6,294 nucleotides of DNA from JBQTIP01 sp052388025 (lineage in GTDB: Bacteria > Actinomycetota > UBA4738 > HRBIN12). The number at the start of each line of letters is the position of its first letter. Positions within the stretch are counted from its first letter, which is position 1. Shown here piece by piece: positions 1 through 4,870 of this stretch. The translations under genes and the position numbers were made by a program. The notes below the pieces were generated by a model. It saw only the letters and a list, made by a program, of their open reading frames with translations. It had not been told where the DNA came from and ran no database searches. The stretch is taken from assembly GCA_052388025.1 (NCBI GenBank), contig JBQTIP010000190.1:1-6294 (forward strand), written 5' to 3'.

Positions 1-162
1 CCCGACAAGATCGAACAGGACCTGATGCGCCTGATCCCGAAGAAGCGCTGGTTCGACTTCACCTACGTACTGATCGACCACGGCCGGGCCGTGTGCAAGG
101 CGCCGACCCCCCGATGCGAGGAGTGCCCGGTCAGCCAGATCTGCCCGTCGAGCCTCGTCTAG
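1..162 (+). CDS. nth: Endonuclease III, C-terminal 53 residues (5' partial)
   Basis: This is the end of a base-excision-repair DNA glycosylase/AP lyase that removes oxidised pyrimidines and nicks abasic sites. The reading frame is open from base 1 to a TAG at 160-162. What is visible is the end of the HhH-GPD domain (KKRWFDFTYVLIDHGRAVC) followed by the family's [4Fe-4S] loop. The four cysteines have the exact Cys-x6-Cys-x2-Cys-x5-Cys spacing of endonuclease III, and the protein ends seven codons later (PSSLV after the last Cys-Pro). The helix-hairpin-helix and the catalytic Lys/Asp lie upstream of the window. The MutY relative shares the cluster spacing but carries an extra C-terminal NUDIX-like domain. 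The immediate stop here rules that out. The gene ends tail to tail with the whiB1-like gene, 12 bp away. The identification is firm and only the 5' part is missing. Confidence 0.93.
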   Translation, partial: PDKIEQDLMRLIPKKRWFDFTYVLIDHGRAVCKAPTPRCEECPVSQICPSSLV

Positions 163-179
163 CTTGCTAGCTTGCTAGC
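159..179. repeat. 8-bp tandem repeat CTAGCTTG, 2.6 copies, at the nth/whiB1 convergent junction
   Basis: The units are CTAGCTTG at 159-166, CTAGCTTG at 167-174 and a partial CTAGC at 175-179. The repeat contains the stop codons of both flanking genes: nth TAG at 160-162, and the whiB1 TAG read on the minus strand at 177-175. Each CTAG is a TAG on both strands, and the 8-bp period moves it through all three frames, so the 21 bp stop all six reading frames. Bases 166-179 can also fold as GCTAG-CTTG-CTAGC, a 5-bp stem with a 4-base loop. There is no T-run, so a terminator role is unproven. Confidence 0.85.
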
Positions 180-432
180 CGGCGACGACCACGACGGCCC
201 CGCGCCGGCGGGCCCTGCGGAGCGCGCGGCGCTCGTCCTCGGACAGGCCGCCCCACACCCCGGCGTCCTGAGCGGTCACGAGGGCCCACTCCAGGCATTC
301 GGCGCGGACGTCGCAACGCATGCAGATGGCCTTGGCCGCTTCGACCTGGGCCGCCGCAAGCCCGGTCGTGCCGATGGGGAAGAACAGCTCCGGGTCTTCG
401 TCCCTGCAGCGTGCCCGCTGAACCCAGTCCAA
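175..432 (-). CDS. whiB1: WhiB-family iron-sulfur transcriptional regulator, WhiB1-like (85 aa)
   Basis: WhiB proteins are small actinobacterial [4Fe-4S] proteins that bind sigma factor region 4 and DNA. WhiB1 of Mycobacterium is essential and its cluster reacts with nitric oxide. With the TTG at 432-430 as start, the protein opens with Met-Asp-Trp as WhiB1 does. Its cluster cysteines are then C9, C37, C40 and C46, the positions I recall for M. tuberculosis WhiB1. The stretch RDEDPELFFPIG (10-21), the GVWGG turn (58-62) and SEDERRALRRARRR (64-77), a basic DNA-contacting tail, are also WhiB hallmarks. The C-terminus is a short hydrophobic VVVVAG. The frame stays open upstream, with further TTG codons at 513 and 519, but that extension (PKYIGVPRSVRGG...) is not WhiB-like. 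It would also run over the proposed promoter and into the divergent gdpD start. There is a GGAGG at 15 bp from the chosen TTG, which is a long spacing. The family is certain; the start is likely and the WhiB1 subgroup probable. Confidence 0.9.
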   Translation of the reverse strand: MDWVQRARCRDEDPELFFPIGTTGLAAAQVEAAKAICMRCDVRAECLEWALVTAQDAGVWGGLSEDERRALRRARRRGAVVVVAG

Positions 433-489
433 TCGCGTTCCCGTCTGCCTCCGACCGAGCTTTCCGCCCCGGACCGAGCGAGGAACGCC

Positions 490-519
490 AATATACTTCG
501 GGAGGTTTTCCAAAATCAA
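490..519 (-). promoter_or_regulatory. Possible sigma70-type promoter for the whiB1-like gene
   Basis: On the minus strand, TTGATT (519-514) lies 18 bp from TATATT (495-490), a fair -35/-10 pair. Transcription would begin near 483, giving a leader of about 50 nt before the TTG start at 432. It overlaps the start region of the divergent gdpD. The same AT-rich patch reads TATACT on the plus strand at 492-497. A plus-strand start from that box would fall at about 504, inside gdpD's ribosome binding site, with no clear -35, so it is less likely to serve gdpD. This call rests on motif matching only. Confidence 0.4.
500..505 (+). promoter_or_regulatory. Probable ribosome binding site of the GDPD gene
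   Basis: GGGAGG lies 13 bases before the ATG at 519. The motif is good but the spacing is long. No better site or alternative start codon lies nearby, so the ATG remains the best choice because conserved GDPD sequence begins soon after it. Confidence 0.5.
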
Positions 520-1310
520 TGCTTGAATACCCGTTCAATCCAGGGAACTCTCCGGTCGTGGTCGCCCACCGCGGCGCCTCCTCGACTCACCCCGAGAACA
601 CCCTGGGGTCCTTCAGCGCCGCACTCGAAGCCGGCGCGGAGATCGTGGAGCTCGATGTGCGCCTGACGGCCGACGCGGTCCCCGTCGTTATGCACGATGC
701 CGACGTCTCCCGCACCACCGACGGTTCCGGGTACGTGCACGAGCTCATGTTTGCCCAGGTCAAGCGCCTGAACGCCGGGCGAGCATGGGACTTGCGGGCC
801 GAGGTCCCGTCCTTGCGCGAAGTCCTCGACCTGGTCGGCGGGCGGGGCGGCGTGAACCTTGAGATCAAGAACATCCCGGGGCCGCCGGGGTTCGAGGCGG
901 ACCGGGAACGGGTGGTGGAGGCCGTCCTGAGGGAGCTGTCCGGCGCCTCATTCGAGGGCCCAGTCCTTGTATCGTCGTTCAATCCAGTCTCGATCCGTCG
1001 GTCCAGGGAGCTCGCCCCGGGGGTCCCGACCGGCTTGCTCACGACCGATCGGGTGGAGGCCGGGGCCGCCCTCGCGCACGTGAGGGAGGCCGGTCACCCG
1101 TTCGCCCTGCCCAACTTTCGGGCCTTGCTCACCGCGGGCGAGGGGTTCGTGAAGGAGGCGCACGACGCCGGGGTCCGCCTGGGAACGTGGACGGTGGACG
1201 ACGCCGAGACCCTCCGCACGCTGTTCTCGTGGGGCCTGGACGCGGTGGCCACGAACGACCCTGAGACCGCCGTGGCAATCCGAGCGGAGTCCGCTCGCTC
1301 CGGGCTCTAG
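519..1310 (+). CDS. Glycerophosphodiester phosphodiesterase, GDPD family, cytoplasmic (263 aa)
   Basis: Enzymes of this TIM-barrel family hydrolyse glycerophosphodiesters, the deacylation products of phospholipids, to sn-glycerol 3-phosphate plus an alcohol, using a divalent metal. The catalytic set is complete. HRG (17-19) carries the first catalytic His, PEN (25-27) follows, and metal ligands E44 and D46 lie in VELDVR. MHD (58-60) has the second catalytic His and LEIK (114-117) a further metal ligand. VPSLREVL (96-103), SSFNP (152-156), GTWTVDD (222-228) and ATNDPE (244-249) mark later strands. There is no signal peptide, and the length matches the short cytoplasmic UgpQ/GlpQ2 type. The ATG at 519 is preceded by GGGAGG at 500-505, with a 13-base gap that is longer than usual. 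A GTG at 411 in the same frame would run into whiB1 and adds no conserved sequence. The substrate cannot be assigned from sequence alone. It probably shares an mRNA with the next gene. Confidence 0.93.
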   Translation: MLEYPFNPGNSPVVVAHRGASSTHPENTLGSFSAALEAGAEIVELDVRLTADAVPVVMHDADVSRTTDGSGYVHELMFAQVKRLNAGRAWDLRAEVPSLREVLDLVGGRGGVNLEIKNIPGPPGFEADRERVVEAVLRELSGASFEGPVLVSSFNPVSIRRSRELAPGVPTGLLTTDRVEAGAALAHVREAGHPFALPNFRALLTAGEGFVKEAHDAGVRLGTWTVDDAETLRTLFSWGLDAVATNDPETAVAIRAESARSGL

Positions 1311-1318
1311 GCTCGCGC

Positions 1319-1717
1319 GTGCTCCGTCGCAAGCGGCTACCCGCGGAGCTCGCTCCGCGCTTCGATGCGTTCCTGGTCGTGGTCGAGCGGGTCGAGCGCG
1401 CGAAGCAGTCGCTCACCGAGGCCATGCCGACCACCCGGCTGCCGGGCCGGCCGCTGCCCGACGCGCTCTCGGAGTTCGAGGAGCTTCTTCGCCGCGCGCA
1501 CTCGGGGATGGACAAGTGGCGGGACGACGCCGTCCAAGACGCCTGGGACCGCGCTCGCCAGGGGCTTGACGAGGCACTTCGGCTGGCCGAGACGCTCCGC
1601 CTGGAGGCCCCGAGGCTCGGCGGATTCGAGGGACTGATCGGCGCCATCGGGGACCTAATCGCGCCGCTCGAAGCCTTCCAGGGCGCAGCGGAGCGCTTCC
1701 GAGCGCTTCGCGTCTAG
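1319..1717 (+). CDS. Uncharacterised helical protein (132 aa)
   Basis: I do not recognise a family. The frame begins with GTG 8 bp after the GDPD stop and ends with TAG at 1715-1717. Codons have the same G/C-rich third positions as the neighbouring genes, which supports real coding. There is no Shine-Dalgarno, so it may be translated by coupling to the GDPD gene. A later ATG at 1424 (residue 36) is an alternative start. The protein is rich in Arg, Glu, Ala and Leu, has no Cys, no signal peptide and no membrane segment. It appears to be mostly alpha-helical: helix about 8-36, a Pro-containing linker 37-47 (LPGRPLP), a long charged helix about 48-95, then a helix about 102-130 with the hydrophobic patch LIGAIGDLIAPL. 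This suggests a small soluble helical-bundle protein, perhaps one that oligomerises. Its position implies co-expression with the phosphodiesterase, but no function should be inferred from that. Confidence 0.7.
   Translation: MLRRKRLPAELAPRFDAFLVVVERVERAKQSLTEAMPTTRLPGRPLPDALSEFEELLRRAHSGMDKWRDDAVQDAWDRARQGLDEALRLAETLRLEAPRLGGFEGLIGAIGDLIAPLEAFQGAAERFRALRV
1691..1710. repeat. Short tandem duplication, 2 x 10 bp
   Basis: GAGCGCTTC occurs twice, 10 bp apart, near the 3' end of the 132-aa gene. Because 10 is not a multiple of three, the two copies are read in different frames (ERF, then RALR), so the repeat is in the DNA and not in the protein. It may be chance in GC-rich sequence or a small slippage event. 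Confidence 0.5.
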
Positions 1718-1734
1718 GGCCTCGCGGCGCCGGT

Positions 1735-3372
1735 TCACACGCGCGCGAAGAAGATGTTCTCCGTGTACCCGGGCTTGGCAGTGCCTCTGTCGATCAGGCG
1801 GCGCATGTCGGTCCAGACGAGGTTCGCGGCGCCGTCCGAGCCGTACGCCACGCGCAGGTAGTCGCCGTGGAACGCCGCACACAGCCAGCACCCCTTCGTG
1901 TATGCGCGGAACCACGCCGACTGCTTCGGGTTCGACGGCGCCGTGTTCACCTTCGCCGATGCGAACGAGCCCGGCGCGCCGACGGCGAATCGGGTGACGT
2001 ACAGCTCGGGCGCCTCCTCGAGCCGGTTGTGATAGATGACCCCGACGTCCCCGGTCACCGGGTTCACGTCCGCCCAGGGGAACCACTGGTCGCCCGGTCG
2101 CTGATCGACGGCAACGGGAACGGTCCAGGTGACTCCGTCCGCGGACGACGTGATGAACACCTTCGTCTCGGTCACCGGATCGTCCGAGTCGTGGACGCCC
2201 TGCCGGTTGTCGGAGAACACGAGGTGGAGCATCCCCGTGTCCGGGTCGGCCACGATGTTGCCGGCCGAGTTCACGCGGATCTGCAGCCCCGACAGCGTTT
2301 GCCGGCCGTCGACGTTCACCGGGTAGTCGCGGCTCCCGTCCTCGAGGTCCGCGATCTTCACCGGGTCGGACCACGTGTAGCCGCCGTCGGTGGATCGGAC
2401 CACCAGGTAGGCGGTCTCGAACTGCTCGCCGGCCTCCCACGCCGCTTCGTTCTGGGAGCCCTCGAACGCCACGTAGACGGTCCCGTTGGGCGCGACGGTC
2501 GGCACCGAGAACTGATTCTCGTCGCACTCATCCGACGGTCCGGCCGTCTGGAAGGTGCAGAACGAGGAGCTGGATCCGGAGATCTCTTGCGGCGCGCTCC
2601 ACGTGAGCCCGCCGTCGTCGCTGTGGGCCTCGTAGATCGGAGACTCGATGTACTCGCCGAACTCCGCCACGAAGGCCGTCCATGTGAGATAGGTCCGCCC
2701 GTAGTGCGGCGAGGCCGGGTTGGTGTCAGTGACCATCCACTCCTTGTCGTGGAAGATCTGCAGCGGATCGTTGTCGTCTCCCTCGCCGTCGGCGACCACT
2801 ACCGGCTTGCCCCACACGAGGCCTCCGTCGGTCGAGATGGACACGACCAGGTCCCCGTCGTCGGCGCCGTCGGCCACGAACAGGAAGTTCAGCGACGAGT
2901 GGATGGCGTGGCCGGTCACGGGATCGAACACGGTCACGGGATCGCTGCCGATGCGGAACGGGCCCTCGGCCGACATGTCGCCGGTGACCCAGGTATCGCC
3001 GCCGTCGAAGCTCGTGTAGAACTCGTCACAGCACGAGTCGTAGTCGTTCGAGCTCGCGATCATGTGCAGCGGGTCGAGCGGGTCGACCTCGATGTCCGGC
3101 TCGTTGTTCGGCGCCAGCCCGTCGTCGCAGTCCAGGTTCACGTTCGCGGCGCCGGGCTTCCGCGCCGCTATGCACTCGACCTCGGACTCCAGGTGGAGGG
3201 GCGAGGAGCGAACGTGCTTGGCGACGGAGGCCTGCACCGAGCGCTTCAGCGCCATCGCGGAGCGGTGCGCCGCCCGAGAGGGCCCTCGGCTGCCGACCCC
3301 GGCCGCTGCGATCTGGCCCACCGTCAGCGCCACCAACGAGATCCCCACCGCCACCGTCCGGAGCTTTCTCAC
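1735..3372 (-). CDS. Secreted Asp-box (BNR) beta-propeller protein, sialidase-fold (545 aa)
   Basis: This is an exported protein of the sialidase-like six-bladed propeller superfamily. From the GTG at 3372-3370 it has a Sec signal peptide: RKLRT, a hydrophobic run to about residue 20, then an Ala-rich cleavage region near 23-26. Five Asp-boxes with the S/T-x-D/A-x-G-x-x-W pattern mark successive blades: TSFDGGDTW (120-128), ISTDGGLVW (179-187), HSDDGGLTW (250-258), RSTDGGYTW (326-334) and the degenerate TSSADGVTW (408-416). Eight cysteines, two of them adjacent (114-115), suggest disulfides. The C-terminal GDYLRVAYGSDG and LVWTDMR stretches recur, as I recall, in actinobacterial exo-alpha-sialidase annotations. 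I do not see the RIP motif or a clear arginine triad of true sialidases, so the sialidase label describes the fold and may not be the activity. Start choice: GTG follows GGGGAGG closely and gives a proper signal peptide. The longer frame from ATG 3441 starts upstream of the promoter. It converges with the 132-aa gene, 17 bp apart. Confidence 0.85.
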   Translation of the reverse strand: MRKLRTVAVGISLVALTVGQIAAAGVGSRGPSRAAHRSAMALKRSVQASVAKHVRSSPLHLESEVECIAARKPGAANVNLDCDDGLAPNNEPDIEVDPLDPLHMIASSNDYDSCCDEFYTSFDGGDTWVTGDMSAEGPFRIGSDPVTVFDPVTGHAIHSSLNFLFVADGADDGDLVVSISTDGGLVWGKPVVVADGEGDDNDPLQIFHDKEWMVTDTNPASPHYGRTYLTWTAFVAEFGEYIESPIYEAHSDDGGLTWSAPQEISGSSSSFCTFQTAGPSDECDENQFSVPTVAPNGTVYVAFEGSQNEAAWEAGEQFETAYLVVRSTDGGYTWSDPVKIADLEDGSRDYPVNVDGRQTLSGLQIRVNSAGNIVADPDTGMLHLVFSDNRQGVHDSDDPVTETKVFITSSADGVTWTVPVAVDQRPGDQWFPWADVNPVTGDVGVIYHNRLEEAPELYVTRFAVGAPGSFASAKVNTAPSNPKQSAWFRAYTKGCWLCAAFHGDYLRVAYGSDGAANLVWTDMRRLIDRGTAKPGYTENIFFARV

Positions 3373-3376
3373 GTGT

Positions 3377-3383
3377 CCTCCCC
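3377..3383 (-). promoter_or_regulatory. Ribosome binding site that fixes the Asp-box gene start
   Basis: On the minus strand GGGGAGG (3383-3377) sits 4 bases before the GTG at 3372. Spacing is slightly tight, but it directly precedes the signal peptide. This favours the GTG over the upstream in-frame ATGs at 3441 and 3411. Confidence 0.65.
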
Positions 3384-3414
3384 TCGGAGGCCCGCGGCCT
3401 GCGAGCGTCATGCG

Positions 3415-3443
3415 CTTATAGCAGGGGCGGCTCGCCGGCACAA
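3415..3443 (-). promoter_or_regulatory. Probable sigma70-type promoter of the Asp-box gene
   Basis: On the minus strand TTGTGC (3443-3438) and TATAAG (3420-3415) are separated by exactly 17 bp. The -10 box matches TATAAT at five of six positions and the -35 box keeps the TTG. Transcription would start near 3408, giving a leader of about 35 nt with the ribosome binding site just before the GTG at 3372. It is the best promoter-like pair I found in the window. Confidence 0.55.
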
Positions 3444-3478
3444 TGGGTGCCGGAGCGCCCGGCTCCCGTGTAGCCTGC

Positions 3479-3495
3479 CTGCTTCGAAGAAGCGG
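3479..3495 (+). promoter_or_regulatory. Small hairpin in the gabT leader
   Basis: CTGCTTC (3479-3485) pairs with GAAGCGG (3489-3495) around a GAA triloop, a 7-bp stem with one G-U pair in RNA. It lies 8 bases upstream of the gabT ribosome binding site. It could tune mRNA stability or access to the start, or be chance. It is not long enough to suggest a riboswitch. Confidence 0.3.
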
Positions 3496-3503
3496 AACAG
3501 CCG

Positions 3504-3509
3504 AGGAGG
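3504..3509 (+). promoter_or_regulatory. Ribosome binding site of gabT
   Basis: AGGAGG, a full match to the anti-Shine-Dalgarno core, is 6 bases before the GTG at 3516. It makes the GTG start secure and suggests efficient translation. Confidence 0.85.
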
Positions 3510-3515
3510 AGCATC

Positions 3516-4841
3516 GTGCCGACCATCAATCTGGTCACCGAGATACCGGGGCCCAGATCGCGAGAGGTCATCGCCCGCAAGGAGCGGGTGGTCGCCGACC
3601 CGCTCTATCTACATGTGAACGCCGTCATCGATCACGCGCTCGGCGCCGCGTTCACCGACGTAGACGGGAACACGATGCTCGACCTATCGGGCGGCCTGGG
3701 CTGCCAGCTCGTCGGCTACTCCCACCCGAAGGTCGTCGAGGCGGTGCGGGCCCAGGCCGGGCGCTTCTCGCACACCGACTTCTCGGTCATCCCGTACGAG
3801 ACCTACGTAGAGCTCGCCGAGCGCCTGGTCGCGCTGACCGGCGGGGGCGAGCGGAAGGTGGCGCTGTTCAACTCCGGCGCCGAGGCGGTGGAGAACGCGA
3901 TCAAGTTCGCTCGCGTGGCCACCGGACGGCCGGCGATCCTGTGCTTCGAGGGTGCGTTCCACGGACGGACGCTCCTCACGATGACCCTAACGAGCCGCCA
4001 CCGCCCGTACAAGACAGGATTCGGACCGTTCGCGCCGGAGGTGTACCGGGTGCCGTTCTCCTACCCCTACCGGAGCTCGCAGCCGGAGCGCTCCGGCGAG
4101 TTGGCGCTCGCCGTCCTCGAGCGAGCGTTCAACACACTGGTCGACCCGGCCTCGGTCGCCGCCGTCATCGTCGAGCCGATCCAGGGCGAGGGCGGGTTCG
4201 TCGTGCCTGCGCCCGAGTTCCTCCCGGGCATGGCCGAGATCTGCCGCCGCCACGGAATCCTGGTGATCGCCGACGAGATCCAGACCGGCTGCGGCAGGAC
4301 GGGGAAGTTCCTCGCCTCGGAGCACTTCGGCTTAGAGCCCGACCTCGTCCTGTTGGCCAAGGCGCTCGCCGCCGGCTATCCGCTCTCGGCGGTCGTCGGG
4401 CGCGCCGAGGTGATGGACGCGCCCGGCCCCTCCGCGATCGGCGGAACCTACGTCGGCAACCCGGTGGCCTGCGCCGCCGCGAACGCCGTTGTTCGGATCA
4501 TCGAGGAGGAGGGCCTCCTCGAGCGCGCAGAGTTGATCGGCAAGCAGATCCGATCGCGCTGGGAGGACATCGCGAGAGACGTCGTCCCCGAGGTCGGCGA
4601 GGTGCGAGGCGTGGGGGCCATGATCGGCGTGGAGATGGTGAAGGACAGAGGCACCAGGGAGCCCGCTGGCGATTACCTCTCCGCCTTCATGCAGGAGACC
4701 CAGCGGCGGGGCGTGGTGACGGTGTCCTGCGGCATCTACCACAACGTGCTCCGCCACCTTGTCCCGCTCGTGATCACGGACGACCAGCTCGACGAGGCGC
4801 TGGACGTCCTGGCCGAGTCGGCGGTGGCAGCGCGCGGCTAG
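3516..4841 (+). CDS. gabT: 4-aminobutyrate aminotransferase, class III PLP enzyme (441 aa)
   Basis: GABA aminotransferase moves the amino group of 4-aminobutyrate to 2-oxoglutarate, yielding succinate semialdehyde and glutamate, the first step of the GABA shunt. It is a cytoplasmic fold-type I PLP enzyme. Key residues align by spacing with E. coli GabT: the phosphate loop SGAEA (120-124), FHGRT with substrate Arg151 (E. coli R141), QGEGG with E225 (E211), and DEIQTGCGRTGK with D253 and Q256 (D239, Q242). The Schiff-base Lys282 in LAKALAAGYPL (K268), T311 in GGTYVGNP (T297) and Arg413 in NVLRHLVPL (R398) complete the set. Having both carboxylate-binding arginines and the Glu switch favours GABA-AT over ornithine or acetylornithine aminotransferases. 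A related omega-amino acid specificity, such as 5-aminovalerate, is possible. Length is typical, and the GTG start has an ideal AGGAGG. No succinate semialdehyde dehydrogenase or GABA permease is adjacent, so it appears monocistronic here. Confidence 0.93.
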   Translation: MPTINLVTEIPGPRSREVIARKERVVADPLYLHVNAVIDHALGAAFTDVDGNTMLDLSGGLGCQLVGYSHPKVVEAVRAQAGRFSHTDFSVIPYETYVELAERLVALTGGGERKVALFNSGAEAVENAIKFARVATGRPAILCFEGAFHGRTLLTMTLTSRHRPYKTGFGPFAPEVYRVPFSYPYRSSQPERSGELALAVLERAFNTLVDPASVAAVIVEPIQGEGGFVVPAPEFLPGMAEICRRHGILVIADEIQTGCGRTGKFLASEHFGLEPDLVLLAKALAAGYPLSAVVGRAEVMDAPGPSAIGGTYVGNPVACAAANAVVRIIEEEGLLERAELIGKQIRSRWEDIARDVVPEVGEVRGVGAMIGVEMVKDRGTREPAGDYLSAFMQETQRRGVVTVSCGIYHNVLRHLVPLVITDDQLDEALDVLAESAVAARG

Positions 4842-4845
4842 GCGG

Positions 4846-4870
4846 CGCCGTGTCGCTCAGGGCGACGGCG
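4846..4870. terminator. Possible bidirectional hairpin at the gabT/amidase convergent junction
   Basis: CGCC (4846-4849) pairs with GGCG (4867-4870), and GTCGC (4852-4856) with GCGAC (4862-4866). The loop is TCAGG, and a 2-base bulge lies at 4850-4851. The amidase stop codon sits at the start of the loop and gabT ends 4 bases upstream. Stems of this kind without a T-run are common at actinobacterial gene ends, but the surrounding GGCGAC repeats make chance pairing easy. Confidence 0.3.

Noticed and set aside
492..497. TATACT as a plus-strand -10 box for the GDPD gene
   Set aside because: There is no acceptable -35 at 16-18 bp, and the implied transcript start near 504 would cut off the ribosome binding site at 500-505. 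The overlapping minus-strand box fits whiB1 better.
411..518. N-terminal extension of the GDPD protein from a GTG at 411
   Set aside because: It would overlap the start of whiB1 and adds a low-complexity stretch (MPAEPSPIAFPSASD) not expected in this family; the ATG at 519 begins shortly before the conserved core.
1703..1730. GC-rich hairpin GCGC-TT-CGCG / CGCG-GCGC spanning the end of the 132-aa gene as a terminator
   Set aside because: It needs a two-base bulge and a 10-base loop, has no T-run, and such pairings arise easily from CG-rich sequence.
1867..3618. A 583-codon open frame on the plus strand, antisense to the Asp-box gene and running into gabT
   Set aside because: Its protein is an Arg/Val/His/Gly-rich low-complexity translation with no domain, it covers a good divergent promoter region, and the opposite strand encodes a clear signal peptide and Asp-boxes. 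Long antisense frames are expected in high-GC DNA.
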